Positions 1-8,977 are shown, counted from the stretch's first letter. The stretch is DNA of 40,816 nucleotides from Streptomyces coryli (GCF_011044975.1 NZ_JAAKZV010000046.1:1-40816); one strand, 5' to 3'. Notes: a model not told the origin generated them from the letters alone. Numbers and translations are program-made.

Positions 1-190
1 CCCCGTGGGACGCCCGCCCACCGCCTAGCGGCTCCTCGCCGTCGACCGGCGCAGCCTCGCCCTGCGCCTCCTCCTCCGCCACGACCCCACCCCGCGCCCC
101 CGCGTCAGCGCTCTCCGCGCCCGGCTCCCGCGTGTCGTCCGGGGTGGCAGCCGGGGCCGCTTCCTCGGGCGGCTCGGTCGGTTCGGTCAC
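1..190 (-). CDS. Unidentified protein, N-terminal part (cut by window edge)
   Basis: An open frame runs from a GTG at 190-188 to the window edge, 63 codons without a stop. The GTG overlaps the TGA of the upstream aldo/keto reductase in a GTGA arrangement, which suggests translational coupling. The visible residues are rich in Glu, Ala, Pro and Gly and begin MTEPTEPPEEAAPAAT. This looks like an acidic, disordered N-terminal extension with no recognisable domain. I do not recognise the family; the folded part must lie beyond the left edge. Codon use is typical of the neighbours. Confidence comes from the open frame and the stop/start overlap, not from homology. Confidence 0.6.
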   Translation of the reverse strand, partial: MTEPTEPPEEAAPAATPDDTREPGAESADAGARGGVVAEEEAQGEAAPVDGEEPLGGGRASHG

Positions 191-1170
191 AGCGTGCTCC
201 AGTCCTGGTCCGGATAGCGGTGCAGCGGCGCTGATACGTCGTCCAGCGCCTGGCAGATCTCGACTGGAAGCGTAAGGCCCTCCACTGACAACGCCGCGGA
301 GAGCTGCTCGGCGTTGCGCGCGCCGATTACCGGGGCGGTGACACCGGGGCGGTCGCGGATCCAGGCCAGCGCCACCTCCAGCGGGGAGACCGCGAGGCCG
401 TCCGCCGCCGTGGCCACCGCGTCCACGATGCGGCTCGCGTCCTCGTCGAGATACGGGGCGACGAACGGCGCCATGTGCTCGGAGGCGCCGCGGGAGTCGG
501 GCGGGAGCTCGTCGTGGCGGTACTTGCCGGTGAGGACGCCGCGGCCCAGCGGGGACGACGGCAGCAGGCCGACGCCCAGGTCGAGGGCCGCCGGCAGCAC
601 CTCGCGCTCGATGCCGCGCTGCAGCAGCGAATACTCCATCTGCGTCGACGCCAGCTTCGTCCGGCCCGCGGCCGCCTGCTGCCAGGTGGCCGCCTTCGCC
701 AGCTGCCAGCCGCAGAAGTTGCTCACCCCTACATACCGCGCGCGCCCGCTCGCCACCGCGATGTCCAGCGCCTGCAGCGTCTCGTCCAGCGGCGTGGCGG
801 AGTCGAAGGCGTGGACCTGCCACAGATCCACGTGGTCCGTGCCCAGCCGCTCCAGCGACGCGTCCAGCGCCGCCAGCAGATGGCCGCGCGAGCCGTCGAA
901 GCGCCGGTGCGGGTCGGGCACGCTGCCCGCCTTCGTGGCGATGACGAGGTCGCGGCGCGGGACCAGATCGCCGATCAGCCGGCCGAGCAGATACTCCGCG
1001 CCGCCGTCGGAATACACGTCCGCCGTGTCGACGAGCGTGCCGCCCGCCTGCCAGAACGTCTTCAGCTGTGCCGCCGCGTCGCCCTCGCCCGTGTCCCGCC
1101 CCCACGTGAGGGTGCCGAGTCCTATCCGGGACACGCGAAGGCCCGTACGGCCGAGATGCCTGAGCTCCAT
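187..1170 (-). CDS. Aldo/keto reductase
   Basis: This 327-residue protein is a typical aldo/keto reductase, an NADPH-dependent cytoplasmic (beta/alpha)8 barrel. It opens with MELRHLGRTGLRVSRIGLGT. The catalytic tetrad can be placed at Asp48 and Tyr53 (DTADVY), Lys80 (IATKAG) and His120 (QVHAFD). The C-terminal half carries SPLGRGVLTGKY and the cofactor-binding stretch PVIGARNAEQL, both usual in the YajO/Tas-like branch. The physiological substrate cannot be deduced. There is no Shine-Dalgarno sequence. A TAATCT hexamer (minus strand, 1184-1179) lies 8 nt before the ATG, so the transcript may be leaderless. It is transcribed divergently from the F420-type oxidoreductase and overlaps the next minus-strand gene by 4 nt. 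Confidence 0.93.
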   Translation of the reverse strand: MELRHLGRTGLRVSRIGLGTLTWGRDTGEGDAAAQLKTFWQAGGTLVDTADVYSDGGAEYLLGRLIGDLVPRRDLVIATKAGSVPDPHRRFDGSRGHLLAALDASLERLGTDHVDLWQVHAFDSATPLDETLQALDIAVASGRARYVGVSNFCGWQLAKAATWQQAAAGRTKLASTQMEYSLLQRGIEREVLPAALDLGVGLLPSSPLGRGVLTGKYRHDELPPDSRGASEHMAPFVAPYLDEDASRIVDAVATAADGLAVSPLEVALAWIRDRPGVTAPVIGARNAEQLSAALSVEGLTLPVEICQALDDVSAPLHRYPDQDWSTL

Positions 1171-1318
1171 GTCCGCTGAGATTACTGGCCCGGGGCCCCG
1201 CCCCGCGCCGCCCTGTGGACAACTCCCTCTCCGATGACCCCTGACGCGGCCCCGCCGGGCGCGCTAGAGTCCGCCGGAGGAAACGTTACTCACTGGTAAG
1301 CAATGGCAAGGAACAGGG

Positions 1319-2383
1319 GTGCGCATGCGGCTCGGCATCAATCTCGGCTACTGGGGCGCCGGCATGGACGCGGACAATCTCGCGGTCGCCAAGGAGGCCG
1401 ACCGCCTCGGCTACGACGTCTGCTGGGCCGCCGAGGCCTACGGCTCCGACGCCGCCACCGTGCTCTCCTGGGTGGCCGCCCAGACCGAGCGCATCGACGT
1501 CGGCTCCGCCATCTTCCAGATCCCGGCCCGCACCCCGGCGATGACCGCGATGACCGCGGCCACCCTCGACAGCCTCTCCGGCGGCCGCTTCCGCCTCGGC
1601 CTCGGCGTGTCCGGGCCGCAGGTCTCCGAGGGCTGGTACGGGCAGAAGTTCGACAAGCCGCTCGCCCGCACCCGCGAGTACGTGGAGATCGTCCGTAAGG
1701 CCATGAGCCGCGAGCGCCTCACCCACGAGGGCGAGCACTGGACGCTGCCGCTGCCCGGCGGCCCGGGCAAGCCGATCAAGCTCATCGTGCACCCGGTGCG
1801 CGAGCAGATCCCGCTCTACATCGCCGCCATCGGCCCGAAGAACCTCGAGCAGACCGCCGAGATCGCCGACGGCGTGCTGCTGATCTTCTACGCCCCCGAG
1901 CACGCGGAGGAGACCACCCTCACCCACCTGCGGGCGGGCCGCGCCAAGGCCGGCAAGGACAGCGAGGGTCTTCAAGGCTTCGACGTCGTGCCCACCGTCC
2001 CGCTCGCCGTCGGCGACGACCCGCGCGCGCTCGGCGACCAGTTCCGCCCGTACACGGCGCTCTACGTCGGCGGCATGGGCAGCAAGAAGCAGAACTTCTA
2101 CAACCAGCTGGCGCAGCGCATGGGTTACGAGAAGGAGGCCGCCGAGATCCAGGAGAAGTACCTGGCCGGCGACAAGGAGGGCGCGGCGGCCGCAGTGCCG
2201 CACCAGCTGATCGACTCCACCACCCTGCTCGGCCCGGTCGAGCGCATCGCCGAGCGGATGCAGGCCTACGCGGCCGCCGGCGTCACCACGCTGTCGCTGG
2301 CCCCGGCCGGATTCTCGCTGGAGGAGCGGCTCGCCGGGCTGCGCGCGGGGGTGGAGGCGCTGGAGCGCGCCGGAGTGGCGTAA
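1319..2383 (+). CDS. LLM-class F420-dependent oxidoreductase (Rv3520c-like)
   Basis: This is a 354-residue luciferase-like monooxygenase fold protein of the F420-dependent class. These enzymes use reduced deazaflavin F420 for hydride transfer in the actinobacterial cytoplasm; the substrate is unknown. The N-terminus MRMRLGINLGYWGAGM, the central SGGRFRLGLGVSGPQVSEGWYG and the C-terminal LSLAPAGFSLEERL match my memory of the family containing Mycobacterium tuberculosis Rv3520c. Start choice: AAGGAA at 1308-1313 lies 5 nt before the GTG at 1319 and 11 nt before the ATG at 1325. I chose GTG; the ATG alternative shortens the protein by two residues. A weak inverted repeat TTAC-N6-GTAA (1285-1298) lies in the leader. 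Confidence 0.9.
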   Translation: MRMRLGINLGYWGAGMDADNLAVAKEADRLGYDVCWAAEAYGSDAATVLSWVAAQTERIDVGSAIFQIPARTPAMTAMTAATLDSLSGGRFRLGLGVSGPQVSEGWYGQKFDKPLARTREYVEIVRKAMSRERLTHEGEHWTLPLPGGPGKPIKLIVHPVREQIPLYIAAIGPKNLEQTAEIADGVLLIFYAPEHAEETTLTHLRAGRAKAGKDSEGLQGFDVVPTVPLAVGDDPRALGDQFRPYTALYVGGMGSKKQNFYNQLAQRMGYEKEAAEIQEKYLAGDKEGAAAAVPHQLIDSTTLLGPVERIAERMQAYAAAGVTTLSLAPAGFSLEERLAGLRAGVEALERAGVA

Positions 2384-2414
2384 AGCCGGCGAAGGAGCCT
2401 GGGGGAGGAAGTCT

Positions 2415-2457
2415 GCGGCCGTGGTGGGGGCTCGGGGGGTCTTCCCCGCCACGGCCG
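2415..2457 (+). terminator. Hairpin terminator after the F420-type oxidoreductase
   Basis: GGCCGTGGTGGGG (2417-2429) pairs with CCCCGCCACGGCC (2444-2456) as a 13-bp stem with one G-T wobble and a 14-nt loop. It begins about 30 nt after the oxidoreductase stop. There is no U-tract, as is common for Streptomyces hairpin terminators. Confidence 0.6.
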
Positions 2458-2600
2458 TCACCCAGCTCAACGCGCCATCGCCGGATCGGTTACGGCTTCG
2501 TCCTTTTGGCGGAGTACGCTTCCCGGCCTGTTGCGCCTTGCGGCACACCGTATTTGACTCGACATTCGGGTAGATGTTGTGCACCGCAAGGAGGCAGCGC

Positions 2601-3392
2601 ATGCTCTCGGCCAAGGCGATCTACCAGGAGATCCTCGACGACGACGAAGCCTTCCGGCTCTTCTGCTCGATCGCCGCCGCAGGCGAGGCGCAGGGGGGCT
2701 GGGAGAACGCCCGCATCGCCACCCTGGTCCCGGACTCGTACCGCGAGCTGGCCCCCAAGGTGGTCCGCCACGGGGCCGACGAGGACAAGCACGGCCGCAT
2801 CTTCAACGCCCTGATGAAGAAGCGCGGCCTGGAGCCCGTCACGGTCCCCGGCGAGACCGACTACACGATGCTCCTGGAAGGCATCGGCATCGGCCTGGCC
2901 CACGACCAGCTGCGCCGCGACGACCAGCTGAGCGAGCGCGACATCATCGTCTACCTGGCGCACAGCCGGGTCACCGAGCAGCGCGCCAGCGAGCAGATGC
3001 AGCTGCTGCTGAAGCTCTTCGGCGACCACCCGGACGTCGGCCGCGCGGTGCGCATGATCTCCCACGACGAGGACAACCACCTCGCGTACTGCAACGAGGA
3101 GCTGCTGAACCTCTCCAAGGCCGGGCACGCCCGCCTCATCCAGCGCACGCTGCGCGAGTCCGCGCTCGCCGAGATCCGCATCTACCGCGACGTCAGCCAT
3201 GCGGTGATGCAGCACATGGCGGGCATCCTGAAGTGGCCGGGCGCGAAGCGCGCCGCCGTCAGCGCGGGCATCGCCGGCGTCTACGGCTACGAGCGGTCCG
3301 GCGGCTGGCGGCGGATGGTGAAGCTGAAGATGCCCGAGCACCGCAACGCCCTCGGCGGACCGCCCCCGGCGGCCGAGCAGGTGCCCGCATAA
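2601..3392 (+). CDS. Ferritin-like di-iron protein
   Basis: This 263-residue helical protein carries the metal-ligand pattern of a ferritin-like four-helix bundle. There is a Glu at 29, ExxH at 61-64 (EDKH), Glu126 or Glu131 in the third helix, and a second ExxH at 157-160 (EDNH). It is therefore likely a cytoplasmic di-iron oxidase, storage or oxygenase-type protein; the reaction cannot be told from sequence. The start is the ATG at 2601, preceded by AAGGAGG at 2588-2594 with 6-nt spacing. An in-frame ATG at 2574 has no such site. It is convergent with corA, with only 32 nt between the stop codons. Confidence 0.85.
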   Translation: MLSAKAIYQEILDDDEAFRLFCSIAAAGEAQGGWENARIATLVPDSYRELAPKVVRHGADEDKHGRIFNALMKKRGLEPVTVPGETDYTMLLEGIGIGLAHDQLRRDDQLSERDIIVYLAHSRVTEQRASEQMQLLLKLFGDHPDVGRAVRMISHDEDNHLAYCNEELLNLSKAGHARLIQRTLRESALAEIRIYRDVSHAVMQHMAGILKWPGAKRAAVSAGIAGVYGYERSGGWRRMVKLKMPEHRNALGGPPPAAEQVPA

Positions 3393-3441
3393 GGCCCGCT
3401 GCAGCCGGTCCCGCTTAAGGCCCGCTACAGCCAGCCCCGCT
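3390..3441. repeat. Tandem 26-nt duplication across the convergent gene ends
   Basis: Copy 1 (3390-3415) and copy 2 (3416-3441) match at 23 of 26 positions. Copy 1 begins inside the stop codon of the ferritin-like gene. Copy 2 contains the last codons and the stop of corA (reverse strand). It looks like a small slippage duplication of the corA 3' end. Confidence 0.8.
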
Positions 3442-4441
3442 TCTTGAAGAAGCGGTACAGCAGCCCGACCACCACGACCATCAGCGTCAGCACCGCCGGA
3501 TAGCCCCACACCCACTTCAGCTCCGGCATGTGCACGAAGTTCATGCCGTACACGGATCCGATCACCGTGGGCGCGGCGGCCATCGCGGCGTATGCCGAGA
3601 TGCGCCGCATGTCGTCGTTCTGGCGCACCCCGGTCTGCGCCAGATGCGCCTGCAGGACGTCCGTGACCAGCCGGTCGATGGACTCCACATGGTCGGTGAC
3701 GCGGGTCAGATGGTCGCCGACATCGCGGAAGAACGGCCGCGCGCCCTCGGGCACATGCGGCACGCCCGCGCCCGCGAGCCGCTGCATCGGTTCGGCCAGG
3801 CCGGCGGTGACGCGGCGGAACTCCAGGGCCTGGCGCTTGAAGTTGTAGATCAGGGCGGCGGTGTTCTGGCTGTGGTTACGGCCGTTGTTGCCGGTCCCGC
3901 CGCCAGGCTCGAAGACCTGCTCTTCCACGTGCTCCAGGTCGTTGTGCAGGTCGTCCGCCACGTCCAGGTAGTTGTCGACGACGGCGTCGCTGACCGCGTA
4001 CATCACCGCCGTCGGGCCGTGCACGAGCACGTGCGGATCCTGCTCGAGGCGGGCGCGCACCGTGCCCAGCGGGTTGGCCGTGCCGTGCCGGACGGTGATC
4101 ACGAAGGAGTCGCCGATGAAGACGCTGATCTCGCAGACCTCCACCGTGTCGGTCCGCTCGTGGTACAGCACCGGCTTCAGCACCAGGTAGAGCGTGTCGT
4201 CGTAGACCTCGAGCTTGGGCCGCTGGTGGGCGGAGAGGGCGTCCTCGACGGCGAGCGGGTGCAGCCGCACCTGCCGCGTCACCGTGTCGAACTCCTCGCC
4301 GGTCGGCTCGTACAGCCCGAGCCACACGAACGCGTCCGGGTCCGTGAGCGCCGCGGCGTAAGCGGTGGCGAAGTCGGCCTTGCCGCCGCCTGTGCGGCGG
4401 CCCTCCCGGTACAGCGCGCAGTCAACGATCACACTGCTCAT
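3425..4441 (-). CDS. corA: CorA-family magnesium/cobalt transporter
   Basis: The 338-residue product is a CorA-type divalent cation channel. The long N-terminal cytoplasmic domain is acidic and helical. The signature YGMNF sits at residues 298-302, at the end of the first membrane helix (about 283-300). The second helix follows (PAVLTLMVVVVGLLYRF), ending in the basic tail FKKRGWL. Length and the two-helix C-terminus are standard. CorA proteins form pentamers in the plasma membrane and mediate Mg2+ (also Co2+, Ni2+) influx. It is divergent from the histidine phosphatase gene, with 47 nt between the two start codons. Confidence 0.93.
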   Translation of the reverse strand: MSSVIVDCALYREGRRTGGGKADFATAYAAALTDPDAFVWLGLYEPTGEEFDTVTRQVRLHPLAVEDALSAHQRPKLEVYDDTLYLVLKPVLYHERTDTVEVCEISVFIGDSFVITVRHGTANPLGTVRARLEQDPHVLVHGPTAVMYAVSDAVVDNYLDVADDLHNDLEHVEEQVFEPGGGTGNNGRNHSQNTAALIYNFKRQALEFRRVTAGLAEPMQRLAGAGVPHVPEGARPFFRDVGDHLTRVTDHVESIDRLVTDVLQAHLAQTGVRQNDDMRRISAYAAMAAAPTVIGSVYGMNFVHMPELKWVWGYPAVLTLMVVVVGLLYRFFKKRGWL

Positions 4442-4488
4442 CTTTCCGCTTTCCCGGCCGCCACGCCCGCCGTCGTACGCTGGCTGCC

Positions 4489-5187
4489 ATGCCCACCCTG
4501 CTCCTTCTCCGGCACGGCCGGTCCACCGCCAATACCCGGGGCGTGCTCGCCGGGCGCACCCCCGGGGTGCCCCTGGACGAGCGCGGCACCGAGCAGGCCG
4601 CCGCGCTGCCCGTACGGCTCGGCGGCATTCCGCTCTCCGCGATCGTCTCCAGCCCGCTCGAGCGCTGCCAGGAGACGCTGCGGCCGCTGCGCGCCGCGCT
4701 CCCCGGCACCCCCGTGCACACCGACGAGCGGATCAGCGAATGCGACTACGGCGAATGGTCGGGCCGCAAGCTCGCCGAGCTCGCCGAGGAGCCGCTGATG
4801 CGCACCGTCCAGGTGCACCCCTCGGCCGCGGCATTCCCGGGCGGCGAGTCGATGCGCGCGATGCAGGCGCGGGCGGTCGAGGCGGTACGGGACTGGAACG
4901 AGCGGATCGAGGCGGAGCACGGCGCCGACGCCGTCTACCTGATGTGCTCGCACGGCGACATCATCAAGTCCGTGCTCGCCGACGCCCTCGGCCTGCACCT
5001 GGACCTCTTCCAGCGGATCTCCGTCGAGCCCTGCTCGGTCTCCGCCGTGCGCTACACGCCGATACGTCCGTTCGTGGTCCGCGTCGGCGATACGGGCGAA
5101 CTGGCGGGCCTGGCACCCGCGGACGAGGGCCCCAAGGAGGGCGGCGAGTCGGATGCGGCCGTCGGCGGCGGGGCCGGCACATCGTGA
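4489..5187 (+). CDS. Histidine phosphatase family protein (MSMEG_4193-like)
   Basis: This 232-residue member of the phosphoglycerate-mutase-like superfamily has the phospho-acceptor motif LLRHGRSTAN with His9. The second active-site histidine is His155 in CSHGDIIKSV, and the ISECDYGEWSGRKL block is typical. These are cytoplasmic phosphatases; the substrate is unknown. The C-terminal 30 residues are Gly/Ala/acid-rich and probably disordered. There is no Shine-Dalgarno sequence. TACGCT ends 7 nt before the ATG, so the mRNA may be leaderless. It leads a same-strand run with the DUF3090 gene, the SCO1664-family gene and mshC. Confidence 0.9.
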   Translation: MPTLLLLRHGRSTANTRGVLAGRTPGVPLDERGTEQAAALPVRLGGIPLSAIVSSPLERCQETLRPLRAALPGTPVHTDERISECDYGEWSGRKLAELAEEPLMRTVQVHPSAAAFPGGESMRAMQARAVEAVRDWNERIEAEHGADAVYLMCSHGDIIKSVLADALGLHLDLFQRISVEPCSVSAVRYTPIRPFVVRVGDTGELAGLAPADEGPKEGGESDAAVGGGAGTS

Positions 5188-5271
5188 TCGACGGGCGCAG
5201 TAGGGTGGCTGAGCCAGTAAGCCGAGTGACAACGACACGTAGACGAGTACGACGAGCAATCGGAGCAGGAC

Positions 5272-5862
5272 GTGCCTCGTGAGGTGTACCTCTTTGACCC
5301 GCCGGACCGCTTCGTCGCGGGCACGGTAGGTCTCCCCGGTCGCCGCACCTTCTATCTGCAGGCGTCGAGCGGCACCCGGGTGACCAGCGTCGCGCTGGAG
5401 AAGGCCCAGGTGCAGGCGCTCGCCGAGCGCATCGATGAGCTGCTGGACGAGGTGGTACGGCGCACCGGCGGCTCCACCGCCGTCCCCGCCGTGGCGCCCT
5501 CGGAGCTGAGTGACAGCGCGCCGCTGGACAATCCCGTGGAGGAGGAGTTCCGGGTCGGCACCATGGCGCTGGCCTGGGACGGCGACGCGGAGCGGATGAT
5601 CGTCGAAGCGCAGGCTCTGGTCGAGCTGGACGCCGACTCCGACGAGGACCTGGCGGCCGCCGAGGAGGCGCTGCTGCAGGACGACGAGAACGGCCCGCCG
5701 ATGCTGCGGGTGCACCTCACCGGCCAGATGGCCCGGGCCTTCGCCAAGCGCGCCCACGAGGTGGTCAACGCCGGCCGCCCGCCCTGCCCGCTGTGCAGCC
5801 TGCCGCTCGACCCGGAGGGACACGTATGTCCGCGCCAGAACGGATACCGCCGGGGGGAGTGA
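5272..5862 (+). CDS. DUF3090 family protein with C-terminal zinc-ribbon-like motif
   Basis: The 196-residue protein begins with GTG and reads PREVYLFDPPDRFVAGTVG, as in the conserved actinobacterial DUF3090 family of unknown function. The C-terminus holds CPLC and, ten residues later, HVCP, a probable zinc-binding element. GGAG-type sequence lies about 8 nt before the GTG. TAGGGT at 5201-5206 could be a -10 element, giving a leader of about 60 nt. The 3' end overlaps the next gene by 37 nt. The DUF3090 and SCO1664-family genes are regular neighbours in actinobacteria, which suggests a shared but unknown job. Confidence 0.88.
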   Translation: MPREVYLFDPPDRFVAGTVGLPGRRTFYLQASSGTRVTSVALEKAQVQALAERIDELLDEVVRRTGGSTAVPAVAPSELSDSAPLDNPVEEEFRVGTMALAWDGDAERMIVEAQALVELDADSDEDLAAAEEALLQDDENGPPMLRVHLTGQMARAFAKRAHEVVNAGRPPCPLCSLPLDPEGHVCPRQNGYRRGE

Positions 5863-6674
5863 GCCCCGACCCGGCGGCACCCGAGACGACCGAGCTGCTG
5901 CGGCGCGGCGAGCTCACCGTCGTCGGCCGCATCCGCGAGTCGTCGAACTCGGCGCTGCTGTGCACGGTCGCGGACGGCGAGACCAAGGCCGAGTGCGTCT
6001 ACAAGCCGGTGGCGGGCGAGCGCCCGCTCTGGGATTTCCCCGACGGCACGCTCGCGCAGCGCGAGGTGGCGGCGTACGAGATGTCGCGGGCGACCGGCTG
6101 GAACCTGGTCCCGCCGACGCTGCTGCGGGACGGGCCGTACGGCGAGGGCATGTGCCAGCTGTGGATCGACACCGCCGAGGAGGGCCCGGGCAGTGAGCTG
6201 CTCGCCCTGGTCGAGGGCGAGGAGCCGGGCGAGGGCTGGAAGGCGGTCGGCTTCGCCGAAGTGGGGCCCGGTCGTACGGCGCTGCTGGTGCACGCCGACG
6301 ACATGCGGCTGCGGCGGCTGGCCGTACTGGACGCGGTGATCAACAACGCCGACCGCAAGGGCGGCCATCTGCTGCCGACCGCGGACGGCCGGCTGTACGC
6401 GATCGACCACGGGGTGACCTTCAACGCCGAGGACAAGCTGCGCACGCTGCTGTGGGGCTGGGCGGGGGAGCCGCTGCCGGAGGAGATCACGGTGGTGCTG
6501 CGCGCTTTGGCGGGCGAGCTGGACGACGGCGCCGCGCTCGCCACCCGGCTGGCCGAGCTGATCACGGCGGCCGAGCTGGTGGCCGTACGGGAGCGGCTGG
6601 CGGCGCTGCTCGCGACGGGGCGGCACCCGGAGCCGAGCGGAAACTGGCCGGCCATCCCCTGGCCGCCGATCTAG
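5826..6674 (+). CDS. SCO1664-family protein (PI3/4-kinase-like fold)
   Basis: This 282-residue protein belongs to the SCO1664 (TIGR03843) family of actinobacterial conserved proteins. The ATG at 5826 has GGAGGG upstream with about 7-nt spacing; an in-frame GTG at 5793 is less likely. It overlaps the DUF3090 gene in another frame. Sequence elements resembling lipid-kinase/HipA-type phosphotransferases include [17 protein letters not shown] near the N-terminus (possible nucleotide-binding Lys). [16 protein letters not shown] and [10 protein letters not shown] follow, resembling the catalytic and metal-binding loops of that fold. The target is unknown. It sits directly upstream of mshC. Confidence 0.88.
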   Translation: MSAPERIPPGGVSPDPAAPETTELLRRGELTVVGRIRESSNSALLCTVADGETKAECVYKPVAGERPLWDFPDGTLAQREVAAYEMSRATGWNLVPPTLLRDGPYGEGMCQLWIDTAEEGPGSELLALVEGEEPGEGWKAVGFAEVGPGRTALLVHADDMRLRRLAVLDAVINNADRKGGHLLPTADGRLYAIDHGVTFNAEDKLRTLLWGWAGEPLPEEITVVLRALAGELDDGAALATRLAELITAAELVAVRERLAALLATGRHPEPSGNWPAIPWPPI

Positions 6675-6711
6675 GCCGAGGTCCGACGTGTAAGCCCCAC
6701 TACCTGGCGGT

Positions 6712-6717
6712 TAGGCT
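6712..6717 (+). promoter_or_regulatory. Likely -10 hexamer for leaderless mshC
   Basis: TAGGCT lies 7 nt before the ATG of mshC, and no Shine-Dalgarno sequence precedes that ATG. This fits transcription starting at or next to the start codon. No good -35 is visible. Confidence 0.45.
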
Positions 6718-6724
6718 CATAAGC

Positions 6725-7957
6725 ATGTATGCCTGGCCCGCTTCCGAGGTCCCCGCGCTCCCTGGCGCCGGCAAGGACCTGAGGATCCACGACACCGCGA
6801 CCGGCGAGCTCACGACGCTTGAGCCCGGCCCCGTCGCCCGCCTGTACGTCTGCGGCATCACGCCGTACGACGCGACCCACATCGGGCACGCGGCGACGTA
6901 CAACGCCTTCGACCTCGTCCAGCGGGTCTGGCTGGACAACAAGCGGCACCAGGTCGATTACGTGCAGAACGTCACCGACGTCGACGACCCGCTGCTGGAG
7001 CGGGCGATCCGCGACGGCGAGGACTGGACCGAGCTGGCGGAGCGGGAGACCGCGCTCTTCCGCGAGGACATGACGGCGCTGCGGATGCTGCCGCCGAAGC
7101 ACTACGTGGGCGCCGTCGAGGCCATACCGCGGATCGTGCCGCTGGTGGAGCGGCTGCGGGCGGCCGGTGCCGCGTACGACCTCGAAGGGGATGTCTACTT
7201 CTCGGTCGAGGCGGACCCGCACTTCGGTGCGGTGTCGGGCCTTGATGCGGCCGCGATGCGGATGCTGTCGGCGGAGCGGGGCGGCGACCCGGACCGGGCC
7301 GGGAAGAAGAACCCGCTGGACCCGCTGCTGTGGCAGGCCGCGCGCGAGAACGAGCCCTCGTGGGACGGCGCCTCGCTGGGGGAGGGCCGGCCGGGGTGGC
7401 ACATCGAGTGTGTGGCCATCGCGCTCGAGCACCTCGGGATGGGCTTCGACGTCCAGGGCGGCGGGTCCGATCTCGCCTTCCCGCACCACGAGATGGGGGC
7501 GTCGCACGCGCAGGCGCTGACGGGGGAGTTCCCGTACGCGAAGTCGTATGTGCACGCCGGGATGGTCGCCCTTGACGGCGAGAAGATGTCGAAGTCCAAG
7601 GGGAACCTGGTCTTCGTATCCCAACTGCGGCGGGACGGCGTGGACTCGGCGGCGGTCCGGCTGGCGCTGCTGGCGCATCACTACCGGGCGGACTGGGAGT
7701 GGACGGCGTCTGTGCTGTCGGACGCCGAGAAGCGACTCGCACACTGGCGCGCGGCGGTGTCCCGGCCGGACGGGGCCGCTGCGGAGGGCTGCGTGGAGGA
7801 GATGCGGGCGGCCCTGGCCGACGATCTGAACGCGCCGGCGGCGCTGGCGGCGGTGGATCGCTGGGCGGCGCTGCAGATCGAGTCGGGCGGCACGGATGCG
7901 GGAGCGCCCGGTCTGGTGTCGCGTGCGGTGGACGCGCTGCTGGGGGTCGCGCTGTAG
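6725..7957 (+). CDS. mshC: Mycothiol cysteine ligase MshC
   Basis: The 410-residue protein is L-cysteine:1D-myo-inositol 2-amino-2-deoxy-alpha-D-glucopyranoside ligase. It is the ATP-dependent step that attaches cysteine to GlcN-Ins in mycothiol biosynthesis. It derives from cysteinyl-tRNA synthetase: the HIGH signature is at 52-55 (THIGHAA) and KMSKS at 287-291. The Cys43 region and the later HIECV and FPHHEMG stretches match the zinc site. MshC is distinguished from CysS by its N-terminus ([14 protein letters not shown]), its length near 410 and the missing C-terminal anticodon domain. The ATG at 6725 fits the family start; the longer frame reading into the upstream gene is not used. It is convergent with the PAC2 gene across a hairpin. 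Confidence 0.96.
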   Translation: MYAWPASEVPALPGAGKDLRIHDTATGELTTLEPGPVARLYVCGITPYDATHIGHAATYNAFDLVQRVWLDNKRHQVDYVQNVTDVDDPLLERAIRDGEDWTELAERETALFREDMTALRMLPPKHYVGAVEAIPRIVPLVERLRAAGAAYDLEGDVYFSVEADPHFGAVSGLDAAAMRMLSAERGGDPDRAGKKNPLDPLLWQAARENEPSWDGASLGEGRPGWHIECVAIALEHLGMGFDVQGGGSDLAFPHHEMGASHAQALTGEFPYAKSYVHAGMVALDGEKMSKSKGNLVFVSQLRRDGVDSAAVRLALLAHHYRADWEWTASVLSDAEKRLAHWRAAVSRPDGAAAEGCVEEMRAALADDLNAPAALAAVDRWAALQIESGGTDAGAPGLVSRAVDALLGVAL

Positions 7958-7967
7958 CGGTTCTTAC

Positions 7968-8009
7968 CCACCCGCCCGCCCACTGCTGTGTGCAGCGGGC
8001 GGGCGGTGG
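7968..8009. terminator. Bidirectional hairpin between mshC and the PAC2 gene
   Basis: The left arm 7968-7986 and right arm 7992-8009 form an 18-bp GC-rich stem with one bulged C and one A-C mismatch around a 5-nt loop. It sits 10 nt after the mshC stop and 26 nt from the convergent gene's stop, so it can serve both. Confidence 0.7.
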
Positions 8010-8035
8010 CGTTCTGTGTGAGAGACGGGCGGGGG

Positions 8036-8977
8036 CTACTCGTCCTCGTCCGACTCCCGGCCCTCGTCCTTCTCCGACGTGCTCGGCCCCGGATCCCGGA
8101 AGTACGGGCCCGCCTGCCCAGGCCCGCCGTCCCGCCGGCGCAGATACCGCTCGAATTCGCGGGCGATCGCCTCGCCCGACGCCTCCGGCAGCTCCGCCGT
8201 GTCCCGCGCCTCCTCCAGCGACTGCACGTACTCCTGGACCTCGCTGTCCTCCGCCGCCAGCTGGTCCACCCCCAGCTGCCACGCCCGCGCGTCCTCCGGG
8301 AGTTCGCCCAGCGGGATGCGGACGTCGATCAGGTCCTCGAGGCGGTTCAGCAGCGCCAGCGTGGCCTTCGGATTCGGAGGCTGCGATACGTAATGGGGGA
8401 CCGCCGCCCACAGCGACACCGTCGGCACCCCGGCATGTGTGCACGCCTCCTGCAGGACGCCGACGATGCCCGTCGGGCCTTCGTAGCGGGTCTCCTCCAG
8501 GTCCATCGTCTCCGCGAGATCCGCGTCCGATGTCACGCCGCTCACCGGCACCGGCCGGGTGTGCGGCGTATCGCCGAGCAGCGCGCCCAGCAGCACCACC
8601 ATCTCGACGCCCAACTCGTGGGCGAAGCCCAGGAGCTCATTGCAGTACGAGCGCCACCGCATGCTCGGCTCGATGCCGCGGACGAGCACCAAGTCGCGGG
8701 CCTTGCCCTTGCCGTTCGAGTCCTGGATGCGCGCGTACGACAGTCGCGTGGTCGGCCAAGTGATCTTCCGGACGCCGTCCTCGAGGAACACCGTCGGACG
8801 ATTCACCTGGAAGTCGTAGTAGTCCTCCGCGTCGAGCGCGGCGAACACCTCTCCCTTGAACTCCCGGTCGAGGTGGCCAACGGCCGCCGACGCGGAGTCG
8901 CCCGCGTCGTTCCAGCCTTCGAAGGCGCAGATCATGACCGGGTCGACCAGCTCGGGAACCCCCTCCAGCTCGATCAC
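8036..8977 (-). CDS. PAC2 family protein
   Basis: The 313-residue product has the start of the PAC2 family, MIELEGVPELVDPVMICAFE followed by GWNDAGDSAS. The N-terminal domain spans roughly 1-220 and an acidic C-terminal tail ends in EKDEGRESDEDE. PAC2 is named after a eukaryotic proteasome assembly chaperone; the bacterial members have no established function. The start is a GTG at 8977 with GGGAGG 6 nt upstream. The open frame continues further upstream but lacks a better site. It is convergent with mshC and divergent from the sugar ABC operon. The proteasome genes lie about 30 kb away in the same window. Confidence 0.85.
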   Translation of the reverse strand: MIELEGVPELVDPVMICAFEGWNDAGDSASAAVGHLDREFKGEVFAALDAEDYYDFQVNRPTVFLEDGVRKITWPTTRLSYARIQDSNGKGKARDLVLVRGIEPSMRWRSYCNELLGFAHELGVEMVVLLGALLGDTPHTRPVPVSGVTSDADLAETMDLEETRYEGPTGIVGVLQEACTHAGVPTVSLWAAVPHYVSQPPNPKATLALLNRLEDLIDVRIPLGELPEDARAWQLGVDQLAAEDSEVQEYVQSLEEARDTAELPEASGEAIAREFERYLRRRDGGPGQAGPYFRDPGPSTSEKDEGRESDEDE

